A stretch of 64,000 nt of DNA. Origin: Maribacter_C sp047345145 (GTDB taxonomy: Bacteria; Bacteroidota; Bacteroidia; Flavobacteriales; Flavobacteriaceae). The position numbers and the translations under genes are program-made. Shown here one piece after another: positions 51,616 through 59,763 of this stretch (its first letter is position 1; the number at the start of each line of letters is the position of its first letter). The DNA lies in NCBI RefSeq assembly GCF_047345145.1, contig NZ_JBLFER010000002.1:124001-188000 (forward strand), in the 5' to 3' direction. The notes beneath the pieces were generated by a model that saw only the letters and a list, made by a program, of their open reading frames with translations, did not search any database and had not been told where the DNA came from.

Positions 51616-53097
51616 CTACTGCTCTTCCCAACCTTTAGTTCTCTCAACCGCTTGCTGCCACTTTCCGTACAAACGTTTTCTTTTTACTCTGTCGAAAGTG
51701 GGTTTGAAAATTCGGTTCATTGGGCGGTTTTGGTCTACATCTTCCTGTTTCCAAAGTCCGACTTGAATGCCGGCTAAAAAGGCTGCGCCCATCGCAGTTG
51801 ATTCAATAACTTCTGGACGATGGACTTCAGTATCTAATATATCCGCTTGAAATTGCATTAAGTGATTATTTGCACAGGCCCCGCCATCAACGCGCAGGTT
51901 TTCCAATTGAATTCCTGAATCATCCTCCATGGCTTTTAGAATATCTTTTGTTTGATAGGCTAAAGATTCTAAAGTTGCTTTTGCCAAATGTGCTTTTCCG
52001 GTGTCACGAGTTAATCCGAAGACAGCGCCACGTGCATACATATCCCAATACGGTGCTCCCAAACCTGCGAAGGCTGGAACTACATATACTGGATTCTCAC
52101 CTTCCACTGAATCCGCTAGCGCTTCCGTTTCTTTAGCGTCTTTTATTAATTCTAGTCCGTCACGTAACCATTGTACTGCTGCACCGGCTATGAAAATACT
52201 TCCTTCAAGGGCGTAGGTTACTTTTCCATCGAGACCATATCCGATGGTCGTTAACAATCCGTTTTTTGAGAACATTGGTTTTTCACCGGTATTCATTAAC
52301 ATAAAACAACCGGTTCCGTAGGTGTTTTTAGCTGTTCCTTCTTTAAAACATGCTTGACCGAATAGGGCAGCTTGTTGGTCACCAGCAATCCCAGCAATGG
52401 GAATTTTAACTCCATCCAATTCATAATCTCCAAAATGATGAGCGGATGGTTTTACGTCAGGCAACATACTATATGGAATGCCTAAAGCTTTGGTCAATTT
52501 ATCATCCCACTTCAGATTTACGATATCATAAATCAAGGTTCGAGAGGCATTTGTATAATCGGTGACATGACTTGCGCCATTAGTCATATTCCAGACCAAC
52601 CAAGTATCAACGGTGCCCATCAACAAATCTCCAGCCTCAGCTTGTTCTTTTGCTCCTCCAACGTTATCTAAAATCCATTTCACTTTAGTTCCAGAAAAAT
52701 ACGAGTCGATTACCAGTCCAGTGGTTTGTCGCACATGCTCGGTAAGTCCGTTATTCTTCATGTTCTCGCAGATATCCGCCGTACGTTTATCTTGCCAAAC
52801 AATAGCATTATAAACAGGTTCTCCCGTGTTTTTATCCCAAACAATGGTCGTTTCTCGCTGATTGGTGATTCCGATAGCTTTGATATCCGAAGCACTTACG
52901 TTTTGCTCCTGTATCAATTGTTTCAAAACGCTCATTTGCGATTCTAAAATCTCTTTGGGATCATGTTCAACCCATCCCGATTTCGGAAAAATCTGTTTGA
53001 ATTCTTTTTGAACCATACCTTGAATGGCTCCTTCTTGGTCAACCAATAATGCTCTTGAACTTGTAGTACCCTGGTCTAAAGAAATGATATACGACAT
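51616..53097 (-). CDS. glpK: Glycerol kinase
   Basis: A 493-residue FGGY kinase from the ATG at 53097; a 14-residue upstream extension is rejected. It phosphorylates glycerol to sn-glycerol 3-phosphate. Seen: L-D-Q-G-T-T-S-S-R-A (phosphate loop), K-R-T-A-D-I-C-E, and the ADP-site F-A-G-L-G-A-P-Y-W-D. No glpF facilitator is in the window. With glpD and gpsA nearby this is a glycerol 3-phosphate locus. Confidence 0.96.
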   Translation of the reverse strand: MSYIISLDQGTTSSRALLVDQEGAIQGMVQKEFKQIFPKSGWVEHDPKEILESQMSVLKQLIQEQNVSASDIKAIGITNQRETTIVWDKNTGEPVYNAIVWQDKRTADICENMKNNGLTEHVRQTTGLVIDSYFSGTKVKWILDNVGGAKEQAEAGDLLMGTVDTWLVWNMTNGASHVTDYTNASRTLIYDIVNLKWDDKLTKALGIPYSMLPDVKPSAHHFGDYELDGVKIPIAGIAGDQQAALFGQACFKEGTAKNTYGTGCFMLMNTGEKPMFSKNGLLTTIGYGLDGKVTYALEGSIFIAGAAVQWLRDGLELIKDAKETEALADSVEGENPVYVVPAFAGLGAPYWDMYARGAVFGLTRDTGKAHLAKATLESLAYQTKDILKAMEDDSGIQLENLRVDGGACANNHLMQFQADILDTEVHRPEVIESTAMGAAFLAGIQVGLWKQEDVDQNRPMNRIFKPTFDRVKRKRLYGKWQQAVERTKGWEEQ

Positions 53098-53131
53098 ATG
53101 TACAATTTTTAGAATGCTAATATATACATAA

Positions 53132-53150
53132 AGTAGCATATAGTAGCATA
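53132..53150 (-). promoter_or_regulatory. Tandem AGTAGCATA repeats upstream of glpK
   Basis: AGTAGCATA at 53132-53140 and again at 53142-53150 (plus-strand sequence), exactly 10 bp apart, i.e. one helical turn, 35-53 bases before the glpK ATG. A plausible binding site for a tandem-binding regulator, unproven. Confidence 0.4.
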
Positions 53151-53202
53151 GATATTGATACTAAATATAAGGGATTCTAAATGAGCAACAAAGTAGTTTT
53201 CA

Positions 53203-55596
53203 TTACTCTATCGTTATCGTAACAGAAACTTCATTTCCGAGGGCATCTACAACGGTAATTTTGTGTCTTCCCAAGTCGGGAATCAAGCCAATTTCATGGA
53301 AATCTTTTGTTTGCGAGATGAATCGCTCATCCAAATACCAATACACTTCTGTTTCAGGTTTTGCATGCGCCAATTTCAAAACAACTTCATTTTTCTTTCC
53401 CTCAAAATTCTTGGTTAAAGAAATGCGACTGCCATTTTTCGGATAAATGAATTCCATCGGAGGGGCATTTGTGCTTTTGCAATCATTTCGAAAAGGAGGT
53501 AAAGGTTTATATAAAGGATGTGTTCTTTTGTAATAGAACTCTATCAACGGAGGAAGCGAAAACCAAGATTCGGATACCGCAGTCGATAGGTCAAAGCAAG
53601 ATGAATTCACTCTAAACTGCTTTTGATTATTTAAATGAACCATCTGATGGTAATCACATGATTTTACATAGTTCTCTTTGTTCGGAATTGAGATTATTTT
53701 CTTCGGACAAATGTCGGTTGCCAAATATCCGCTCTCCGCACATACATCAATGTCGACAAACTCATCAAAGGGTTTTTGAAACCAATCGCTGGTCGGAAGC
53801 ACATCAAAAACATCAAATAAAATGGGTGCCGCAGCGGTCACTCCAGTCACGTTTGGCCGTCCTTCTCCGTCTGCATTGCCAACCCAAATACCGACCACAT
53901 AGTCGGTTGTAATTCCGATGGCCCAAGCATCTTTATTTCCAAAACTTGTTCCCGTTTTCCAAGCGATTTCTTTACTACTATCATAGAATTCCCATGATTC
54001 ATTGCCCTCAGGGCGGTTTACTTCTTTCATTGCCTCAAAAGTGAGATAAATACTAGCCGCATCGAAGACCGTTTTTTGAGTAGATTTTTCGCCGAAACTG
54101 ACCGATTGGTCTGTTCTATAAGTAGGTTCTGCAAATTCTGAGCTAAAATATTCACTAGAAGTGGCATTGAAATGGTTGAGCGTGGACGCTAAATTAGCAT
54201 AGGTCTTACAAAGGTCCCAAAGGTTACTTTCTGCTCCACCGAGAATTAAAGTTAGTCCGTAATGGTCTGCAGATTTGTTTAATCCTGAGAGTTGAAAAAC
54301 ATCTAATTGGTCCCGGAATTTTGCCAATCCGTAAGATTGTAAAAGCCGCACTGCGGGAATATTAAGTGACCTTGCCAAAGCACTTTTAGCCTGAACAGCA
54401 CCACTGTAATCCTCATTAAAATTTTCTGGAGTATAGCCAGCAATTTGAGTAGGCACATCAGCCACCAACATCTCAGGAAGCAATTCGCCGGCATCTAACA
54501 TAGCGGCATAGAGTAAGGGTTTTATAGTGCTACCGGTGCTTCGGTTTGCCTGAACCATGTCTACATCTTTCTGATTCTCTTTGGTGGTTTTTGTATTTCC
54601 AACATAGCTCAACACTTCTCTGGTTTTTACATCCAGAACCAAAACCGCTGCATTGTGCACTTGATTTTGCTGCAGGCTTTTATGGTATTTATAGACAATG
54701 GGATTTACATTCAGTTGTAGATTTTCATCCAAAGAACTTTTAACCCGTTGCCCTTTTGCATTTTTGGCAATTTGCTCAACTAGATGAGGGGCAATTTTGG
54801 GAAGTGGATAAGGTTTTTGTGGTAGTTCCTCTAACAATGCCAATTCAAAAGTAGTACTGTCAATGAAACTTTCGGTCAGTAGTTTTTTGAGCAGGCGATT
54901 TCTTTTATCCAGCAATCTTTGTTGATTCTTTCCGGGATAAATCAAACTTGGGGCATTTGGTAAAACTGCCAGTGTCGCAGATTCCGCCCAAGATAATTGG
55001 TGAGGTTGTAAGCCGAAATAGCGCCATGAAGCAACATCGAGTCCGACCACATTTCCACCATACGGGGCATGACTGGTATAGAGCTTTAATATGTCTTCTT
55101 TGGAATGCCTGAATTCTAATCGTGTAGCCAGAATCAATTCAATAAACTTCTCGAAATATGAGCGCTTTTTGTTTCTTGATAATCGAATGACTTGTTGGGT
55201 CAATGTGCTACCACCTCTTACAGTTTTTCCCGCAGATATATTTGAGCCGATTGCCTTGGCAATCGAAGCGGGATTGAATCCAAAGTGCTTATAGAAATAC
55301 GCATCTTCAAATTGGAGCAAACAGGTTTCAAACTTCTTGGGCACACTATCAATTACAGGAAAACGCCATTGCCCGTCATCAGCAATTTTGGCCCCTAACA
55401 AAGTTCCTTGCCGACTTTCAACAACGGTTGCCGTTGGTGTTTTGAATAATTCATTGGGGAGACAGAAATAGTAGGCGATGAGAAGAATGCCAAAAAGGAT
55501 TAGCTTTTTTGGGTGTTTTTGAAAAAGTCCTCCCCTAGCCCCTCGGGAGGAGGGGGATGATTTTTGTTTTGAGATTAGCTTTTTATATCGATTCAA
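53203..55596 (-). CDS. pbpC: Penicillin-binding protein 1C
   Basis: A 797-residue bifunctional class A PBP. Short cytoplasmic tail (1-30), one membrane helix (about 31-47), GT51 transglycosylase domain with catalytic E97 in F-E-D-A-Y-F-Y-K-H and G-G-S-T-L-T-Q-Q, then a transpeptidase domain with S356-T-I-K359, S410-L-N and K-T-G-T (547-550), and a C-terminal BiPBP_C beta domain. All catalytic motifs are intact. Residues about 13-25 are encoded by a palindromic repeat element inside the gene (55528-55556). It follows the monooxygenase gene by 14 bases. PbpC is classically paired with alpha-2-macroglobulin; here that gene is about 4 kb away. Confidence 0.93.
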   Translation of the reverse strand: MNRYKKLISKQKSSPSSRGARGGLFQKHPKKLILFGILLIAYYFCLPNELFKTPTATVVESRQGTLLGAKIADDGQWRFPVIDSVPKKFETCLLQFEDAYFYKHFGFNPASIAKAIGSNISAGKTVRGGSTLTQQVIRLSRNKKRSYFEKFIELILATRLEFRHSKEDILKLYTSHAPYGGNVVGLDVASWRYFGLQPHQLSWAESATLAVLPNAPSLIYPGKNQQRLLDKRNRLLKKLLTESFIDSTTFELALLEELPQKPYPLPKIAPHLVEQIAKNAKGQRVKSSLDENLQLNVNPIVYKYHKSLQQNQVHNAAVLVLDVKTREVLSYVGNTKTTKENQKDVDMVQANRSTGSTIKPLLYAAMLDAGELLPEMLVADVPTQIAGYTPENFNEDYSGAVQAKSALARSLNIPAVRLLQSYGLAKFRDQLDVFQLSGLNKSADHYGLTLILGGAESNLWDLCKTYANLASTLNHFNATSSEYFSSEFAEPTYRTDQSVSFGEKSTQKTVFDAASIYLTFEAMKEVNRPEGNESWEFYDSSKEIAWKTGTSFGNKDAWAIGITTDYVVGIWVGNADGEGRPNVTGVTAAAPILFDVFDVLPTSDWFQKPFDEFVDIDVCAESGYLATDICPKKIISIPNKENYVKSCDYHQMVHLNNQKQFRVNSSCFDLSTAVSESWFSLPPLIEFYYKRTHPLYKPLPPFRNDCKSTNAPPMEFIYPKNGSRISLTKNFEGKKNEVVLKLAHAKPETEVYWYLDERFISQTKDFHEIGLIPDLGRHKITVVDALGNEVSVTITIE
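55528..55551. repeat. Palindromic repeat inside the pbpC coding sequence
   Basis: TCCTCCC, 10-nt loop, GGGAGGA, in the G/C-rich style of Bacteroidota dispersed repeats and unlike the surrounding AT-rich code. It encodes the S-S-P-S-S-R-G-A-R-G-G stretch of the PbpC cytoplasmic tail in frame. Confidence 0.6.
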
Positions 55597-55610
55597 TTTT
55601 ATTTTTAGAA

Positions 55611-55922
55611 TTATCCCTTCTTGAAATCATACTCCCTTTCTACCAAACAAATGCGCACCTTATACCAAGAGTACCAATCTTTAATTCCCTTTTGCTGAGC
55701 AAATAGATGGTCAGCATTTGCTTTCCAATTGGCGATTGCTTCCAAACTTTCCCAATAACTAATTGCTATTCCCAAATCTTCCCGAGCGCTTTCAAAATCT
55801 AAATAACCCGATTGTTGTTTGGCTAAATCTTCCATTTGTTGAGCCATTTCAGCATAACCATTATCACCTTCGGTTCGGGTTGATGTGAAAATTACCGCGT
55901 AGTAAGGGGTTTTTGGTTTCAT
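55611..55922 (-). CDS. Antibiotic biosynthesis monooxygenase (ABM) domain protein
   Basis: A 103-residue ABM-fold protein from the Met at 55922. The dimeric ferredoxin-like pattern is seen as Y-Y-A-V-I-F-T-S-T, M-E-D-L-A-K-Q-Q-S-G-Y-L-D-F-E-S-A and I-A-I-S-Y-W-E-S-L-E-A-I-A-N-W-K. Members include heme-degrading IsdG-type and quinol monooxygenases, but no heme ligand is certain, so the function is open. Between a hypothetical gene (10 bases upstream) and pbpC. Confidence 0.85.
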   Translation of the reverse strand: MKPKTPYYAVIFTSTRTEGDNGYAEMAQQMEDLAKQQSGYLDFESAREDLGIAISYWESLEAIANWKANADHLFAQQKGIKDWYSWYKVRICLVEREYDFKKG

Positions 55923-55932
55923 GTAATACGAA

Positions 55933-56289
55933 TTAAGCGATATACTCTTTTTCAAGAAAATAAGATACAATGGCCTCTTTCATTAGTACAGACTGCTCCC
56001 CTGCTTTTAATGGAGGTAACTCCTCTTTAATGGTATAATGAGGCCAACGCTCTTCGTCAAAATGTGAAAATTCGTAATACCCATAAGGTTCCAACAAACG
56101 GCAGATTGCTATATGCATCAAGTCTAGCTTATCATCTTTCTTATATTTTCTATGGTACTGCCCCAATTCTTGAACTCCCACCAAATAAATTATGGCATCA
56201 AGTTCCAGTGGGTCTCCGTCGGCAAATTGATTAGACAACTGCTCGACCAATTCATTCCAACGCTCTTTTAATTGTATATCTCTTGACAT
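55933..56289 (-). CDS. Conserved hypothetical cytoplasmic protein
   Basis: A 118-residue acidic, mostly helical protein with W-N-E-L-V-E-Q-L, L-D-A-I-I-Y-L-V-G-V-Q-E-L-G and L-L-E-P-Y-G-Y-Y-E. No signal peptide, membrane segment or catalytic motif. I do not recognise a function. Its gene leads the unit with the ABM protein and pbpC. Confidence 0.6.
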   Translation of the reverse strand: MSRDIQLKERWNELVEQLSNQFADGDPLELDAIIYLVGVQELGQYHRKYKKDDKLDLMHIAICRLLEPYGYYEFSHFDEERWPHYTIKEELPPLKAGEQSVLMKEAIVSYFLEKEYIA

Positions 56290-56329
56290 TTATTCTTTCC
56301 TTCAAAGTAACGATTTCAGGTCTCGACCT

Positions 56330-56358
56330 AGCCTGTCTTCAGCGACAGCCGAAAGGCT
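56330..56358. repeat. Stem-loop repeat upstream of the CvpA gene
   Basis: AGCC, CTGTC, TTCAGC, GACAG and AGGCT form nested complementary arms between the divergent hypothetical and CvpA genes. Likely a degenerate palindromic element. Confidence 0.4.
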
Positions 56359-56395
56359 CAACCAGACAACGTATCAAAGGTACAAATCAAAGTTC

Positions 56396-56403
56396 TATAT
56401 TTG
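56396..56403 (+). promoter_or_regulatory. -7 element for the CvpA gene
   Basis: TATATTTG, a perfect match 17 bases before the ATG at 56420. Confidence 0.5.
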
Positions 56404-56419
56404 TGAAAAGCCTTCACTT

Positions 56420-56920
56420 ATGAGCTTCTTGGATATTATTTTGGGATTGTTACTTGCCTACGGATTGTATAAAGGCCTAAAAAACGGACTTTTCGTAGAA
56501 TTGGCCTCTTTAGTAGCTTTGATTGCAGGGATTTTTGGAGCTATCCATTTTTCATACATCGCAGGAAACTACCTTTCTCAAAATATGGAGTGGGATGAAC
56601 GTTACATCAATATCGCGGCCTTTGTTATTACCTTTATTACCATCGTTTTATTGGTCAATTTCGCTGGAAAATTTCTTACCAAAATAGCCGATTTTGCCAT
56701 GTTAGGTCTCCTTAATAAAATTGCTGGCGGACTTTTTGGAGCCCTAAAAGTAGCCGTTATACTAGGTGCACTTCTGATATTTTTTGAACGTGTAAATTCA
56801 TCCGTCGGACTCGTAAAGAACGAAACGATGGGAAATTCAGCTCTTTATGAGCCTATCAAAGAGATAGGGGCTTTTGTATTTAATGCAGTCTTAAAGGATG
56901 ATAAGAATCCGGAAGAATAA
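56420..56920 (+). CDS. CvpA-family membrane protein
   Basis: A 166-residue inner-membrane protein with four helices (about 1-22, 27-48, 62-84 and 100-122). The first carries D-I-I-L-G-L-L-L-A-Y-G-L-Y-K-G-L-K-N-G, the CvpA signature. CvpA is linked to colicin V production and bile or envelope stress in enterobacteria; the molecular role is unknown. Monocistronic, with its own promoter. Confidence 0.9.
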   Translation: MSFLDIILGLLLAYGLYKGLKNGLFVELASLVALIAGIFGAIHFSYIAGNYLSQNMEWDERYINIAAFVITFITIVLLVNFAGKFLTKIADFAMLGLLNKIAGGLFGALKVAVILGALLIFFERVNSSVGLVKNETMGNSALYEPIKEIGAFVFNAVLKDDKNPEE

Positions 56921-57142
56921 AGCCATTAAGGACTACCAAAAACTACAGAGATTCAATCGTAAGGACAATTCAATAAAAACTGTCAAAGACCGCTCTTTCT
57001 TATTAATTAAAAGCCTTGACAAATTGTAAGAAGACTACTTAAAATTTGCGCTACAAAGATTTTCAAGGTACTTAGCCGACCAAAACAGAATCTCTCTCCT
57101 ACATCTATTATCTTAGCTGCGAGAATTTGAAAATGAGATTTT

Positions 57143-57571
57143 TTGGAAAAGTTTAAAGACTCTGTTTTTTATCATGAAGCTATTCATGAAATTAACTATT
57201 CATTTGGGGACTTCTACCTCTTAGATGGTTTTGTAATTGCAGAAATTAATGAGGGAATTATATTTAATTGGGATGACCATGGCAAAAAAGCAGTGGAAGA
57301 CATCTCATATTTATACGACTCCCATGGTCAGAATCTTATTCTGATAGCAAATCGCATCAACTCCTATTCGACCAAGCCTACAGATTGGAAGAAATTTTTC
57401 AAACATAGATATACTTTGAAGGGATATGCGGTTGTCAGCTATTCAAATTTCGGAAATTCTATTGCGCTAATAGAGAAATGGTTTATCAGAACAAGAACCA
57501 AAAGATTCAAATCATTGGGAAATGCTGTCGAATGGGCGAAGGGAGTTTCTGGTAGTCGGATGGTTTCTTAA
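57143..57571 (+). CDS. STAS/Sec14-like hypothetical protein with TTG start
   Basis: A 142-residue cytoplasmic protein. The only in-frame start is a TTG at 57143, since a stop lies at 57134. Pattern: F-V-I-A-E-I-N-E-G, L-I-L-I-A-N-R-I-N-S-Y-S, and a final A-L-I-E-K-W-F-I, with alternating strands and helices like a SpoIIAA/Sec14 STAS fold. That assignment is tentative. No partner anti-sigma gene is nearby. Confidence 0.55.
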   Translation: MEKFKDSVFYHEAIHEINYSFGDFYLLDGFVIAEINEGIIFNWDDHGKKAVEDISYLYDSHGQNLILIANRINSYSTKPTDWKKFFKHRYTLKGYAVVSYSNFGNSIALIEKWFIRTRTKRFKSLGNAVEWAKGVSGSRMVS

Positions 57572-57647
57572 TTTATGTTTCGTTCAGCTTTGCCGGATTC
57601 GTTAATCTACTTGCCATTTAGAACTCACCCCAGCTGCACCAGCCCTA

Positions 57648-57669
57648 CTTCGACTGCACTCAGCACAGG
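57648..57669. repeat. Single arm of a dispersed palindromic repeat
   Basis: CTTCGACTGCACTCAGCACAGG-type sequence, similar to arms at 43519 and 51579, just downstream of the hydroxyproline gene. Confidence 0.5.
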
Positions 57670-57688
57670 TCTCAATAGGGGTGCAAAA

Positions 57689-58753
57689 TTATCTTAGAAT
57701 AAATCCATTCTTCACAGGGTCATTGGGGTCGATGTAAAAAGTATGTGCCCCAGTGATATGTGCAGTTCCTTCAACTTGCGGAATGATTGCTTTAAATGGT
57801 CCAAAGTCTTCTTCAGATATTATCGAGCCCTTGAATACTGAGCCAGTAATACTTTCAATGGTCATGGTTTCCCCAAAGTCAATTTCTTTTCGCATTCGGT
57901 GAATGGCCATTCTTCCTGATACTCCTGAACCTGTGGGACAACGGTCAACTTCGCCTTCAGCGAAAATGCATACGTTTTTACTATCAATTTCAGGCTTGTC
58001 TGAATCGCCGATAAAAATCGTTCCGTATAAAAAGCTTAAATCTTCTTCAAATGGATGCAAGATTTCCGAATCTTGTTGTATTACCGCTCGTTTGATAGCC
58101 ATTCCTGTGGAAATTAGAGAACGATACGAATCGCTACTTAAGTCGAAATCAAAGCTGTTCTTCTTCATATCCACATAGGCGTAAAATGCACCTCCATAGG
58201 CTAAATCGTAGGTGATTTTTCCTAGGCCTTGGACCTCAACTGTTCTATCCAACCCAACTACAAAACTGGGCACACAATGGAATCGTACTCCAGTTACGTT
58301 TCCATCCTTTACACTAGCAAAAGCCGTAATCCGACCGCACGGAGCATCTATTTTAAGCTCGTTATCTCCTTCTCTTATCTCTATCCAGTCCATCTCAACA
58401 GCCAAAGTAGCAATCGCAATTATAGCATGACCGCACATGGTACTGTAGCCTTCGTTGTGTAAAAAAAGAATTCCGAAATCACCTTCTTCATCATTTGGCG
58501 GAACTAAAATACAGCCATACATATCAGCATGACCTCGAGGTTCAAACATCAAGGCCGTTCGCAAATGGTCGTAATTTTCTTTACAGTAGCGCCGGTATTC
58601 TAAAACGGAATTTCCTTTTAACTCTGGAAAACCTGAAACAATTACTCGCAAAGGTTCTCCGCCCGTATGCATATCAATCGTCTTAATTTGAAGCCAATCT
58701 TTAGGCGGATTGAACTCTGTTTGCCTCAGGATATTTTGATAGGTCTTACTCAT
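57689..58753 (-). CDS. trans-3-hydroxy-L-proline dehydratase (proline racemase family)
   Basis: A 354-residue member of the proline racemase fold from the ATG at 58753; a longer frame to 58804 overlaps the next gene and is rejected. The first catalytic Cys is present in M-C-G-H-A (C107). The second catalytic position, Cys in racemases and epimerases (P-C-G-T-G), is Thr in C-P-T-G-S-G (T274). A Cys/Thr pair is the signature of trans-3-hydroxy-L-proline dehydratase (human L3HYPDH has Cys104/Thr273 by recollection). The product, pyrroline-2-carboxylate, is the expected substrate of the enzyme encoded just upstream; the two genes overlap by 8 bases. Confidence 0.88.
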   Translation of the reverse strand: MSKTYQNILRQTEFNPPKDWLQIKTIDMHTGGEPLRVIVSGFPELKGNSVLEYRRYCKENYDHLRTALMFEPRGHADMYGCILVPPNDEEGDFGILFLHNEGYSTMCGHAIIAIATLAVEMDWIEIREGDNELKIDAPCGRITAFASVKDGNVTGVRFHCVPSFVVGLDRTVEVQGLGKITYDLAYGGAFYAYVDMKKNSFDFDLSSDSYRSLISTGMAIKRAVIQQDSEILHPFEEDLSFLYGTIFIGDSDKPEIDSKNVCIFAEGEVDRCPTGSGVSGRMAIHRMRKEIDFGETMTIESITGSVFKGSIISEEDFGPFKAIIPQVEGTAHITGAHTFYIDPNDPVKNGFILR

Positions 58754-59702
58754 GAGTAAATTTTTCATAATAATAGGATGCAGCCACCAAGTCTTCAAGT
58801 GCATGACCTACGGATTTAAACAGGGTGATTTCTTTATCATCCATTCTACTGTTTGTTTTTTTAGAACAAAGGGAAAATAAATCTCCCTTGATGTCATCCT
58901 CTTTTAGAATTCCTTTTTTTAGCGGAATAAAAATATCTCCGCTTTCTTTTCTTCCTCCCAAGGAATCAACAAAAACAGCCGTTCTTTGGATCACCTCATC
59001 ATCGGCTTCGCGCATGTCTTGCCTGTAGGTCCCAACTAAATCTATATGTTGTCCTTCTCTCAGAGATTTTCCAAGAACCAAAGGAATTTTAGAGAGTGTC
59101 GCACAGGAAACAATATCAACTTCACTTATTTTTTCTTCAATGGATGCTATAGCCCTACAACTAAAAATTTCATCTTTGAGGTCTTCGCAAATTGCTCTTG
59201 CTTTTTTAGGATTCCTCCCCCAAACATAAACTGTATCGATAGGCCGGACACTCGCATGGGCCCGAATTAAGTTAGTGGATAGCGCGCCAGTACCAATCAT
59301 TAATAGCGAAGTTGAATTCTCTTTTGATAAAAATGTTGATGCTAGGGCTGAGGTTGCTGCAGTACGTTTTGCAGTCAGGCTTTTGGCCTGCATTGTTGCT
59401 TTTATGGCTCCTGTAACTGCATTCATCAAAATATAGAGGGCATGGACTGAAGGCAAACCAAACCTGTCATTTTCAGGACTCACTGTTGCAATTTTTACTC
59501 CAGCTTCTTTTCCAGAATGCCATGCTGGCATCAAAAGTAAAGTAGAATCCGCTCCTGTCTCAGGATTTGGAAAAAGATGATGATGCCGATTTGGAATACT
59601 AATATCCTCAGAAGCAAAACCCGATTTCAAAGCGGAAATCAGTTCTTTAAAATTGGTATGAGTATTGATAAAATCATCGCTGATTTGAATGATTGGTTCC
59701 AT
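58746..59702 (-). CDS. Pyrroline-2-carboxylate reductase (ornithine cyclodeaminase/mu-crystallin family)
   Basis: A 318-residue member of the OCD/mu-crystallin family: S-L-L-M-I-G-T-G-A-L-S at the NAD(P) site, K-I-A-T-V-S-P-E-N and the conserved R-x-x-A-T/S-A near 113-118. In related bacteria such enzymes reduce pyrroline-2-carboxylate to L-proline. The overlap with the dehydratase gene makes that role likely here; ornithine cyclodeaminase or alanine dehydrogenase activity is the alternative. It follows the alpha-2-macroglobulin gene. Confidence 0.82.
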   Translation of the reverse strand: MEPIIQISDDFINTHTNFKELISALKSGFASEDISIPNRHHHLFPNPETGADSTLLLMPAWHSGKEAGVKIATVSPENDRFGLPSVHALYILMNAVTGAIKATMQAKSLTAKRTAATSALASTFLSKENSTSLLMIGTGALSTNLIRAHASVRPIDTVYVWGRNPKKARAICEDLKDEIFSCRAIASIEEKISEVDIVSCATLSKIPLVLGKSLREGQHIDLVGTYRQDMREADDEVIQRTAVFVDSLGGRKESGDIFIPLKKGILKEDDIKGDLFSLCSKKTNSRMDDKEITLFKSVGHALEDLVAASYYYEKFTHE

Positions 59703-59763
59703 ATTCTAAAAATATGGAAATAAAGATTAGAACCAAGTAATTGGATGTAGCTTTGAACCTCTC

